NCBI GenBank assembly: GCA_022712075.1
Contig: JALAHE010000267.1
Span: 1 to 6,542, forward strand
DNA length: 6,542 bases
Direction: 5' to 3'
Origin: Galactobacter sp.
Lineage (GTDB): Bacteria; Actinomycetota; Actinomycetes; Actinomycetales; Micrococcaceae
Under the pieces are notes generated by a model. That model did no database searches. It was not told where the DNA came from and saw only the letters and a list, made by a program, of their open reading frames with translations. Position numbers and translations under genes: made by a program. Of the stretch, positions 1 through 6,542 are shown piece after piece (positions within the stretch are counted from its first letter, which is position 1; every line of letters begins with the position of its first letter).

Positions 1-2
1 CG

Positions 3-1265
3 ATCGCTTCACTCTCCGCGCGCCTGCTTCCCACCACCGCCGAGCGGGAAAGGGAGCGGGAACTGCTGCACGGGCCGGTCCACGAACTCGTTGAGGCTGG
101 CTTCACCGCGCTGCGCGTGCCGGTGCAGCATGGCGGCCTGGGCGGTTCCCTCCTTGACCTCACCGAGCGGCTCATCGCGCTGGCCTCGGTTGACCCGAAC
201 CTGGCGCACATCTTCCGCGGGCATATCGGCTTTGTTGAGCTACTGCACCTCTCTCCCGAGTCGGAGCAATCCGCGCTGTGGTTCGGGCGGGCGGCGAGGG
301 CACTCGTGGGCAACGCGCAGTCCGAGCGGGTCGCCACGTCCTCCCTCAACTCCACGCTCACCGAGCGTCCTGAGGGCCTCGTCGTCAACGGCGCCAAGTT
401 TTACACGACGGGCAGCATCTATTCGCGATGGATCTTGCTCTCCGCCGATCGGGACGGCGAGTACACCACCGTGGTCGTGGATGCGCAGCAACCCGGCGTG
501 CGGATCGTTGACGACTGGGACGGTTTTGGGCAGCCCTTGACGGGCAGCGGATCTTCCTACTTCACCGACGCCGTGGTTGACCCGGACGGGATCTACCCGG
601 GGTTCGGCGGCGAGGAGGGGGCTGCCGAGTTTCTCGCCGGCGTCTTTCAGACCGTGCTGCTGGCCGTGCTGGCCGGCATCGGAGACGCGGCGCTGCGCGA
701 CACCGTGGAGTTCGTGCGACCACGGCGCCGGATCTTTGGCTACGCCGCAGAGGCGCTCCCGCGCGAGGACGTCACGGTGCAGGGCGTGGTGGGCGGTCTG
801 AGCGCCGCGGCCGACGCCGCGCGGCGCCTCGTGCTCTCCGTGGCGGCAGAGCTCGACGCCGCACTGGTCCGCGGGCTGGCGCTCGAACCGTCCGAGCGCA
901 CCGCCGTCTTCGAGGCGATTGCCCGCGATGTCTTCCGTGTTCAGCAGGTCGTGCCGCGGCTGGTTCTCGATTCCGCGACCGCATTGTTCGAGGTGGGCGG
1001 AGCGAGCGCCGTCACAGCGCCGCGCGCGCTGGATCGACACTGGCGCAACGCACGCACCGTGGCGAGCCACAACCCCCTCTTGCAGCGCCGCCGAGCCCTC
1101 GGCGAGTGGGAGCTCAACGGCACCCACACCACGTGGGGTCGCACGCATGCTTCGGCCTCCCCCGCGGAGGCCTTCCCGGCCGCTTCGGCCAGCCAGCACT
1201 CTTCCGTCGATCACGCCCCTCAGGCCGCGAACCCCACCACCCCCAGCGAAGGAAACCAGCGATGA
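3..1265 (+). CDS. Acyl-CoA dehydrogenase-fold flavin monooxygenase (SfnB/DszC-like), 5' truncated
   Basis: The frame is open from the left edge (first full codon at base 3), so the true start lies outside; 420 residues are visible and, given usual family lengths near 400, few are probably missing. The N-terminal part has the helical acyl-CoA dehydrogenase pattern ending in LRVPVQHGGLGG (about 108–146). The middle domain has KFYTTG (396–413) and GQPLTGSGSS (528–557), which in this fold line the flavin pocket. The C-terminal domain has DRHWRNART (1032–1058) followed by SHNP (1065–1076), the signature of the SfnB/DszC/DszC-like monooxygenase branch rather than true acyl-CoA dehydrogenases. Known relatives use reduced FMN and O2 to oxidise sulfur compounds or other small organics in the cytoplasm. 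The substrate here cannot be read from sequence. The stop overlaps the next start (ATGA, 1262–1265), indicating coupled translation. About 42 low-complexity residues follow the usual family end near the Trp codon at 1134–1136. An ordinary acyl-CoA dehydrogenase is the less likely alternative. Confidence 0.87.
   Translation: MASLSARLLPTTAERERERELLHGPVHELVEAGFTALRVPVQHGGLGGSLLDLTERLIALASVDPNLAHIFRGHIGFVELLHLSPESEQSALWFGRAARALVGNAQSERVATSSLNSTLTERPEGLVVNGAKFYTTGSIYSRWILLSADRDGEYTTVVVDAQQPGVRIVDDWDGFGQPLTGSGSSYFTDAVVDPDGIYPGFGGEEGAAEFLAGVFQTVLLAVLAGIGDAALRDTVEFVRPRRRIFGYAAEALPREDVTVQGVVGGLSAAADAARRLVLSVAAELDAALVRGLALEPSERTAVFEAIARDVFRVQQVVPRLVLDSATALFEVGGASAVTAPRALDRHWRNARTVASHNPLLQRRRALGEWELNGTHTTWGRTHASASPAEAFPAASASQHSSVDHAPQAANPTTPSEGNQR
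1154..1172 (+). repeat. Inverted repeat (7-bp stem) in the 3' tail of the first monooxygenase
   Basis: GGCCTCC (1154–1160) and GGAGGCC (1166–1172) form a perfect 7-base stem with a 5-base loop. It lies in the low-complexity C-terminal tail, about 90 bases before the next start codon. No T-run follows, so it is not a standard intrinsic terminator. It could be an RNA-processing or pausing element or simply chance in GC-rich DNA. Confidence 0.5.
1178..1190 (+). repeat. Second small hairpin with a repeated 9-mer
   Basis: GGCCG (1178–1182) and CGGCC (1186–1190) form a 5-base stem over a CTT loop, five bases after the preceding hairpin. The 9-mer GCTTCGGCC occurs at 1149–1157 and again at 1182–1190. 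The two hairpins in tandem stand out, but short GC-rich stems are common in such genomes. Confidence 0.4.
1248..1254 (+). promoter_or_regulatory. Ribosome binding site for the LLM monooxygenase
   Basis: GAAGGAA lies seven bases before the ATG at 1262, inside the last codons of the preceding gene. It decides the start: the frame is open further upstream to a GTG at 1106, but those extra codons read as a shadow of the upstream gene and have no family resemblance. Confidence 0.8.
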
Positions 1266-2668
1266 GCACGGCAGAGCGCACGCCCAAGCGCCTCATTCTC
1301 AACCTCTTCGAGATGAACACGCCAACGCACATCTCGCACGGCCTCTGGCGCCTGCCGGGCAACCACCGGCACCACTACACCGACCTCGAGTACTGGCAGG
1401 AGCTGGCCAAGCTGGCCGAGGACGGCGGCTTCGACGCCATCTTCCTCGCGGATGTCGTGGGCGCATACGACGTCTATCGAGACGGCTTCGAAGACGCTCT
1501 GCGGGAGGGCCTCCAAATCCCCAACAACGACCCGCTCCTGGTCATCCCGGCTATGGCCGCCGTGACCAAGAACCTGGGTTTCGGCGTCACGTTCTCCACG
1601 AGTTACGAGCCTCCGTTTGCCTTCGCGCGACGCATCAGCACGCTCGATCACTTGAGCAAGGGCCGCATCGGCTGGAACGTGGTGACCTCCTACCTCCCCA
1701 ATGCCGCACGCAACTTCGGCTTGGCCGAGGAGCGCGAGCACGACACCAGATACCGCATCGCCGAGGAGTACCTCGAGGTGCTCTACAAGCTCTGGGAAGG
1801 TTCTTGGGACGACGACGCCGTGGTGCACGACGTCGACGGCGGGGTCTACACCGATCCCAGCAAGGTCCGCGCGATCGACCATGTCGGAGAGTTCTTCTCC
1901 GTGGCTGGCCCACACCTGTCCGAGCCGAGCCCCCAGCGCACACCCGTGATCTTTCAGGCCACCGCCTCCCCCGCGGGGATCGCCGTGGCCGGCGAGCATG
2001 CCGAGGTGGTCTTCACGGGTGCCCGCGGCGGCACGGTGCGCGACACGGTCGCCGCTCTGCGAGACGCGGCCGAGGCGAACGGCCGCGAGCGGGACGCTCT
2101 CAAGGTTCTGGTCCAGGCTGCGGTGTTTGTCGCCGACACGGAGGAAGAGGCTCACGCCAAGTACGAGCGGTACCGCGCGGCCCGCAGCGACGTCGGCCTC
2201 TACATCCACTCGAGCACGCCCTTCGACCCCACGCTGCACGAGCCAACGCTCACCGTGCGCGAGGCGCTTGCAGCGGAGGGCCGTGAGGCCGCAGGCTTCC
2301 CCGAGGGGTTGCTTTCGCTCACCCTCGGGCAGTACTCCTTGGCGGTGGACGAGGCCTGGAACGAGAAGTTCCTGGTGGTGGGTACCCCGACCCAGGTTGC
2401 CGATGCGATCGAGACCTGGCTAGACCTGGAGGGGATCGACGGCATCAACCTGCGCCAATACCACTCCTTCGACACGCTGAAAGACTTCGCGCACTTCGTC
2501 ACGCCGGAGCTTCGCCGCCGCGGCCGGCTGCCGCAGGCCGAGGAGCTGGACGGGCTCACGTTGCGTGAGCGGCTGGGGGGCGAGGCTCGTCTGCCCGGCA
2601 CACACCCTGCGCGGCGCTTTCGCGGCGGCGCCAATCTGCACGAGGAGGCCGCCTCCGTTGCTCGCTGA
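1262..2668 (+). CDS. LLM-class FMN-dependent monooxygenase, NtaA/SnaA/DszA/DmoA family
   Basis: This 468-residue protein is a luciferase-like TIM-barrel monooxygenase that uses FMNH2 and O2, with reduced flavin supplied by a separate reductase. Visible family features are the first strand LILNLFEMNT (11–20), GGFDAIFLADVVGAYDVYRDG (about 55–75), the NDP.L.I.AMAAVT segment (89–102), RRISTLDHLSKGRIGWNVVTS (123–143), EPSPQRTPVIFQA.AS (221–236), the GTPTQVADAIE helix (374–384), VTPELRRRG (413–421) and a GTHPA close (446–450). The length fits the family's 440–480. From memory it resembles Hyphomicrobium dimethylsulfide monooxygenase DmoA over much of its length, but relatives also act on nitrilotriacetate, EDTA, dibenzothiophene sulfone and pristinamycin, so the substrate is open. 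The ATG at 1262 is chosen for its strong ribosome site and for conservation beginning just after it. It overlaps the upstream monooxygenase by four bases, so the pair is probably one operon. It converges on the dehydrogenase gene with five bases between stops. Confidence 0.91.
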   Translation: MSTAERTPKRLILNLFEMNTPTHISHGLWRLPGNHRHHYTDLEYWQELAKLAEDGGFDAIFLADVVGAYDVYRDGFEDALREGLQIPNNDPLLVIPAMAAVTKNLGFGVTFSTSYEPPFAFARRISTLDHLSKGRIGWNVVTSYLPNAARNFGLAEEREHDTRYRIAEEYLEVLYKLWEGSWDDDAVVHDVDGGVYTDPSKVRAIDHVGEFFSVAGPHLSEPSPQRTPVIFQATASPAGIAVAGEHAEVVFTGARGGTVRDTVAALRDAAEANGRERDALKVLVQAAVFVADTEEEAHAKYERYRAARSDVGLYIHSSTPFDPTLHEPTLTVREALAAEGREAAGFPEGLLSLTLGQYSLAVDEAWNEKFLVVGTPTQVADAIETWLDLEGIDGINLRQYHSFDTLKDFAHFVTPELRRRGRLPQAEELDGLTLRERLGGEARLPGTHPARRFRGGANLHEEAASVAR

Positions 2669-2673
2669 AGGGA

Positions 2674-3933
2674 CTACGGCCGCAGCGCCACGCGCGCCCA
2701 GCGCCCGCCCTTCGCGGCGGCGAGCGCGGCTTCGAGGTCGGCGAGCGCAAACGCCGGCGACACCGCCCGCGTGAACGCCGAGGACAGGGCGGCGTCGGCC
2801 CCCACCCACTCGAGGAAGTCCACGGCGCCCAGCAGGTCCTCGGCCCCGTAGTTGTGCGAGCCCACCACGGTCAGCATGCGCCGCACGATCACCGCCGGAT
2901 CCAGGATCACCGTGGTGGCGCCCTCGGAGACGGATCCGATGAGCGCCACGCGCGCCCCGACGTCGGCCACGGAGACGGCCTGTTCCACGCCGTTCGGGTG
3001 GCCCGAGAGCTCCAGCACCACGGTGGCCCCGCGCGCCGCGGCCACGGAGGCCAGCTCCGACGGCGCGCACACGCGGTCCGCCCCGAACTCGAGCGCCGAC
3101 GCCCGCCTGGCGGCATCGACGTCAACCGCCACCACCGAGGCGGCCCCGAGCCACCGCGCGTACGCCACGGCCGTGAGCCCCAGCAGCCCGCAGCCGACCA
3201 CCACTACGGCGTCTCCCGGGCCCAGGCCCACGCGGCGCGCGGCCCCGGCCACGGTCGCCGTGGCGCAGTTCGCCGGCGCCACGAGCGCCGCCGGCAGCTC
3301 CTCCGCGACCCGCACGAGCGTGGTCCCGGCCAGCAGATGCACGTGCGTGCCGAGCCCGCCGTTGAGCCGCCAACGCTCGGTCACCGCCTCGTGCCCGTAC
3401 TTCAGCAGCGAGCGGCACTTCTGCTCCAGCCCGCCTCGGCAGCGATCGCACTCCCCGCACGAGGCCGCGACGGTCCACGTCACCCGGTCCCCCACGGCGA
3501 TCGGCGGGGCGTAGGCGCCCAGGGCGCCGGACGCCACAGCGCCGGTCACCACAGCGCCCGACGACGCCGTGCCCGGCCCCGCGCCCGGCCCGCCGGGGCG
3601 GGCGGAAGGTGAGCCCGCGCCGTCGGGCAGGGGAGACGAACGGGCCGCGCCAGCGGCACCCCCTGCCCCGGCCAAGGGCGCACCCAGCGCCACCACGCGC
3701 CCCACCGCCTCGTGCCCGAGGACGGTGGGCAGCGGCGTCGAGCGGTGCCCCGCCAGCGTGTGCAGGTCCGAACCGCACAGCGTCGCGAGCTCCACCTGAA
3801 CCAGTGCCTCGCCCGGCCCCAACGAAGGCAGCGGCTCCCGCACCAGGCGGAAGCCGCTCCCGTCGTAGAGCTGGGCCGCCGCCTCGCCCCCGCCAAGATC
3901 CGCGGCGGAGGGGGAAAGCAGCCCGGCGCTCAT
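2674..3933 (-). CDS. Zinc-dependent alcohol dehydrogenase, phosphonate-associated (HpnZ-like)
   Basis: This is a 419-residue medium-chain dehydrogenase/reductase. It has the catalytic-zinc motif TLCGSDLH (Cys53, 51–58), GHE (73–75), the four structural-zinc cysteines (159, 162, 165, 173), Cys223 in ANCATATV as a likely third catalytic ligand, a Rossmann GCGLLG (247–252) and Asp271 in VAVDVD, which favours NAD+. The wording of CGSDLHT, VTW.VAASCG.CDRC and QKCRSL.KYGHE, plus its place behind phnDCE, points to the group catalogued as putative phosphonate-catabolism alcohol dehydrogenase (proposed HpnZ, TIGR03366 from memory). Its likely role is oxidising a hydroxy compound or aldehyde from the imported phosphonate, but no substrate is established. 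The start overlaps the phnE stop (ATGA), and no clear ribosome site is seen, which suggests coupled translation. Two oddities are an N-terminal extension of about 20 residues and a roughly 60-residue Ala/Gly/Pro/Ser insert (84–143) between GHE and the GDRVTW strand. A general alcohol or polyol dehydrogenase is the alternative. Confidence 0.86.
   Translation of the reverse strand: MSAGLLSPSAADLGGGEAAAQLYDGSGFRLVREPLPSLGPGEALVQVELATLCGSDLHTLAGHRSTPLPTVLGHEAVGRVVALGAPLAGAGGAAGAARSSPLPDGAGSPSARPGGPGAGPGTASSGAVVTGAVASGALGAYAPPIAVGDRVTWTVAASCGECDRCRGGLEQKCRSLLKYGHEAVTERWRLNGGLGTHVHLLAGTTLVRVAEELPAALVAPANCATATVAGAARRVGLGPGDAVVVVGCGLLGLTAVAYARWLGAASVVAVDVDAARRASALEFGADRVCAPSELASVAAARGATVVLELSGHPNGVEQAVSVADVGARVALIGSVSEGATTVILDPAVIVRRMLTVVGSHNYGAEDLLGAVDFLEWVGADAALSSAFTRAVSPAFALADLEAALAAAKGGRWARVALRP
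3505..3684 (-). other. Low-complexity Ala/Gly/Pro/Ser insert within the alcohol dehydrogenase
   Basis: Residues 84–143 of the dehydrogenase are almost only Ala, Gly, Pro, Ser, Val and Thr and carry none of the conserved positions. They fall between GHEAVGRVVALG and VGDRVTW, where most family members have a short turn of about 10–15 residues. By hand count, 101 of the 120 bases at 3541–3660 are G or C. The reading frame is kept and all zinc and cofactor residues lie outside, so the enzyme may still fold with a flexible surface loop. Confidence 0.75.
3529..3558 (-). repeat. Imperfect 15-base tandem repeat inside the insert
   Basis: On the + strand GGACGCCACAGCGCC (3529–3543) is followed directly by GGTCACCACAGCGCC (3544–3558), with 12 of 15 bases identical. 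In the protein this gives the five-residue units GAVVT, GAVAS and a weaker GALGA. This is what slippage expansion of coding DNA would leave. Confidence 0.6.
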
Positions 3934-4784
3934 GCGTTGAGCCGCTTACGGATCATGCCGGAGACCACGTCCACCACGATCACGAGGATCAGGACCATGA
4001 AGATGTAGGTCATCATCTGGTCGAACTTGAAGAGCGAGATCGACTGGTTGATCAGGAAGCCGATGCCGCCGGCGCCCACAAGGCCCAGGACCAGCGAGGA
4101 GCGCACGTTCACATCGAAGCGGTACAGCAGGAGCCCCGTGAACTGCGGGATCACGCTGGGGATGACCACGTGGGTGGTGATCTGCGCCGAGGAGGCGCCC
4201 GCCACGCGCAGGGCCTGGACCGGGCCCTGGTCCATCTCCTCCATGGCCTCGGACCAGAGCTTGGCCATAACGCCCGTGTTGTGAAGGATCAGGGCGAGCA
4301 CGCCGGCGAAGGGGCCGAGGCCCACGGCGGTCACGAAGATCAGGGCGAAGACGATGTCCGGCACCGCGCGGAAGAAGGACATGATGGCGCGGGCCACCTG
4401 GTAGACGATCGGGTTGCGGCTCGTGGCGCGCGAACCCAGGACCGCCAAGATCAGCGAGCTCGGGATGGAGAGCGTGGTGCCCATGAGGCCGATCGCCAGG
4501 GTCACGCCGCAGGCCTGCAGGCCGGGCAGGACCACGGTCTCCCAGTCCAGGTCCATGGGGAACGCGTCGGAGAGGAAGCCGACCATGCCCTGCCAGCCGG
4601 CGGCCAGCTGCGTCAGGGAGAACTCGGTGGTGTTCCAGCCCCAGACGTGGGCCGCCACGAGCGCAGCGATGACGATTACCGCGGTGACGGTGGAGCCGAT
4701 GCCCCGGCGCTTGGGCGGCACCGCGAGGCGGCGCTCGGAGGACGGGATGACCGGCGCGGCGCCGGGGAGCGTGTTCAGTGACAT
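3930..4784 (-). CDS. phnE: Phosphonate-type ABC transporter permease
   Basis: A 284-residue inner-membrane permease of the PhnE family. After about 30 polar residues there is a first membrane helix (about 31–50), then further hydrophobic segments near 90–116, 125–155, 158–173, 213–240 and 258–277. The permease coupling loop that docks on the ATPase is at 179–209: EA at 179–180, AGAS with Gly196, and the closing IP at 208–209. The stretches RAVPDIVFALIFVTAVGLGP (139–158) and the VLGLVGAGGIG region (232–242) are typical of PhnE. Only one permease gene is present, so it probably works as a homodimer, as in many phnCDE systems. It starts six bases after the phnC stop, with a modest GAGG (4795–4798) ten bases upstream, and its stop overlaps the dehydrogenase start by four bases. 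Substrate choice is set by the binding protein and not by this gene. Confidence 0.93.
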   Translation of the reverse strand: MSLNTLPGAAPVIPSSERRLAVPPKRRGIGSTVTAVIVIAALVAAHVWGWNTTEFSLTQLAAGWQGMVGFLSDAFPMDLDWETVVLPGLQACGVTLAIGLMGTTLSIPSSLILAVLGSRATSRNPIVYQVARAIMSFFRAVPDIVFALIFVTAVGLGPFAGVLALILHNTGVMAKLWSEAMEEMDQGPVQALRVAGASSAQITTHVVIPSVIPQFTGLLLYRFDVNVRSSLVLGLVGAGGIGFLINQSISLFKFDQMMTYIFMVLILVIVVDVVSGMIRKRLNA

Positions 4785-4790
4785 CGGGGA

Positions 4791-5587
<797 letters not shown>

Positions 5588-5588
<1 letters not shown>

Positions 5589-6532
5589 CAGGCGTCCTTC
5601 GAGGTGAGGCCCATGGTCTTCGCCAGGTCGGCGAGGGGCTGGTAGTCGTTCTCGGTGACCTCGATGAGCTGGCCGGCCGGCTCAACATCGAGGAACTTCG
5701 CGGCCTCGGCGACGGCCTCGGCGGGGAGGTTGGCCAGGGCCTTCTTCACGGCGTCCTGGAACTCCTGCGGGGCGTTGCCCGCCACGGTGATCGGGTCGTT
5801 CGGGATGGGCTCGGAGGTCCAGATCTGGCGGAACTGGGACGCATCGAACTGGCCCTCGGCGGTGGAGGTCGCCAGCTGCTGGGAGTTGATCTCCGCGGCG
5901 TCGACCTTGCCGTTCTTGAGCGCCAGGAGGGCCTCGGGGTGGCCGCCGGCGTACTGGATCTTGAGGTCGGAGTCCTGCATGCCCTCCTTGCGGATGGCGT
6001 AGCGCGGCAGGGCGTCGCCGGAGGTGGAGCCGGGCTCGGAGAGGGCCAGGGACTTGCCCTTCAGGTCGGCGATGGACTGGATCGGGGAGTCCTTGGGGAC
6101 CCAGATGCCGCCCGTGTAGGAGGAGAGCTTGCCGTCGGAGGTGCCGAAGGAGACGAGCGCCTTGGCGTTGGCCTCTTGCTTCGCGAACACGTAGCCGAGC
6201 GGGCCGAACTGGCCAAGCTCCATCTGGCCGTTCTTCATGGCCAGGACCTCGGCGGCGTAGTTATCAACCACGGTCACCTCGACCTTGCAGTTGAGCTCCT
6301 TGCCGAGCGCGTCGGCGATGGTGCGGTAGGCGGGCTCCAGCTTGCTTGGATCCTCGAAGGGCTCCACGCCGAAGCGGATCTTGCCGTTGGGGCAGGTGAC
6401 CGAGTCGCCGGAGCCGGCGGCCGCGGAGGTGCCGGAGGCGTTGGCTCCGCCGCCGCAGCCCGTGAGGGCGAGGGAGAGGATCGCGGCGGAGGTCAGGCCC
6501 GTGACGAGGGCGGGGCGGCGCGAAAGGCGCAT
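5588..6532 (-). CDS. phnD: Phosphonate/phosphite-type ABC transporter substrate-binding lipoprotein
   Basis: A 314-residue extracellular binding protein of the PhnD/PtxB family. It begins with a lipoprotein signal: RLSRR, a hydrophobic core, then lipobox LTGC with Cys26 as the lipidated residue, followed by a Gly/Ala/Ser linker to about residue 45. The mature part has FGVEPFEDPSKLEPAYRTI (54–72), VDNYAAEVLAMKNGQMELGQFGPLGY (89–114) and the ligand-binding EPGSTSG (166–172), where the Ser-Thr-Ser group contacts the phosphorus oxyanion in studied relatives. Next come GGHPEALLALKNGKVDAAEIN (196–216) and SEPIPNDP (240–247). Cys47 and Cys82 could form a disulfide. It is the first gene of the phnD-phnC-phnE-dehydrogenase operon, and its promoter lies beyond the right edge. 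Phosphonate, phosphite, hypophosphite or a different small anion are all possible ligands, and sequence alone cannot decide. Confidence 0.91.
5595..5600 (-). promoter_or_regulatory. Ribosome binding site for phnC
   Basis: On the - strand GAAGGA sits six bases before the phnC ATG, within the last codons of phnD. It supports the start that overlaps the phnD stop. Confidence 0.8.
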
Positions 6533-6536
6533 GGTG

Positions 6537-6542
6537 TTCTCC
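6537..6542 (-). promoter_or_regulatory. Ribosome binding site for phnD
   Basis: The last bases of the window read GGAGAA on the - strand, four bases before the phnD ATG (six from the GGAG core). This fixes the start at 6532. Any promoter or operator is outside the window. Confidence 0.75.

Noticed and set aside
240..1214. Long open frame on the - strand opposite the first monooxygenase
   Set aside because: It is antisense to a gene with clear family motifs, its translation is Arg/Gly/His-rich with no recognisable domain, and such frames are expected in high-GC DNA.
1106..1261. Upstream GTG start for the LLM monooxygenase adding 52 residues
   Set aside because: The added residues are an out-of-frame reading of the previous gene, and the ATG at 1262 has a well-placed GAAGGAA and begins just before the conserved domain.
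3..1265. True fatty-acid acyl-CoA dehydrogenase
   Set aside because: The C-terminal DRHWRNART...SHNP pattern and the coupled LLM monooxygenase fit the SfnB/DszC-like branch better.
1220..2239. 339-residue open frame on the - strand opposite the LLM monooxygenase
   Set aside because: It mirrors the codon pattern of the real gene, has no motif, and would be wholly antisense.
919..2286. 455-residue + strand frame overlapping both monooxygenases
   Set aside because: It is Arg/Pro/Ala-rich without domain signal and shifted against two convincing genes, so it is a GC-bias artefact.
2644..2656. GGAGG/CCTCC hairpin near the end of the LLM gene as a terminator
   Set aside because: The stem is only five bases, lies inside the coding region and has no T-run after it.
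2674..3933. Phosphite dehydrogenase (PtxD) next to the importer
   Set aside because: PtxD belongs to the D-2-hydroxyacid dehydrogenases; this protein is a zinc-containing medium-chain dehydrogenase with both zinc sites.
3609..4781. 390-residue + strand frame with His/Asp/Glu-rich sequence opposite phnE
   Set aside because: The charged repeats such as HHDHEDQDHED are the antisense reading of hydrophobic helices in PhnE, not a metal-binding protein.

Overview
This 6.5 kb window is almost wholly coding, with strong G/C bias at third codon positions, genes packed with 1–4 base overlaps, and a binding protein carrying a Gram-positive style lipoprotein signal. It looks like a chromosome segment from a high-GC actinobacterium, perhaps Micrococcales. 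The genus cannot be named from the sequence alone. There are no RNA genes, insertion sequences, CRISPR arrays or gene-free stretches over 300 bases.

Left half, + strand: the 3' part of an operon for two flavin-dependent monooxygenases. The first, cut by the left window edge, has the acyl-CoA dehydrogenase fold and belongs to the SfnB/DszC-like group. The second is a complete LLM-class (luciferase-like) monooxygenase of the NtaA/SnaA/DszA/DmoA family. They overlap by four bases (ATGA), so they are probably translated together. In characterised relatives such enzymes use FMNH2 from a separate flavin reductase to attack organosulfur or amino-polycarboxylate compounds. No reductase lies in the window.

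Right half, - strand: a four-gene operon in the order phnD (substrate-binding lipoprotein), phnC (ATPase), phnE (permease), then a zinc-dependent alcohol dehydrogenase of the type repeatedly found beside phosphonate genes (the proposed HpnZ group). Overlaps of 1 and 4 bases and a 6-base gap make it one transcription unit. Together phnDCE form a complete importer for a phosphonate, phosphite or similar oxyanion, and the dehydrogenase may oxidise an imported or derived hydroxy or aldehyde compound. No C-P lyase, C-P hydrolase or phosphonate dioxygenase is present.

The two operons converge with only five bases between their stop codons and no visible terminator. Both promoters lie outside the window. 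The most unusual details are a long Ala/Gly/Pro/Ser insert, of very high GC, inside the catalytic domain of the dehydrogenase, and a low-complexity C-terminal tail with DNA hairpins at the end of the first monooxygenase. I see two nutrient-scavenging modules back to back. I did not find a clearly new system, but the substrates of both modules are open.
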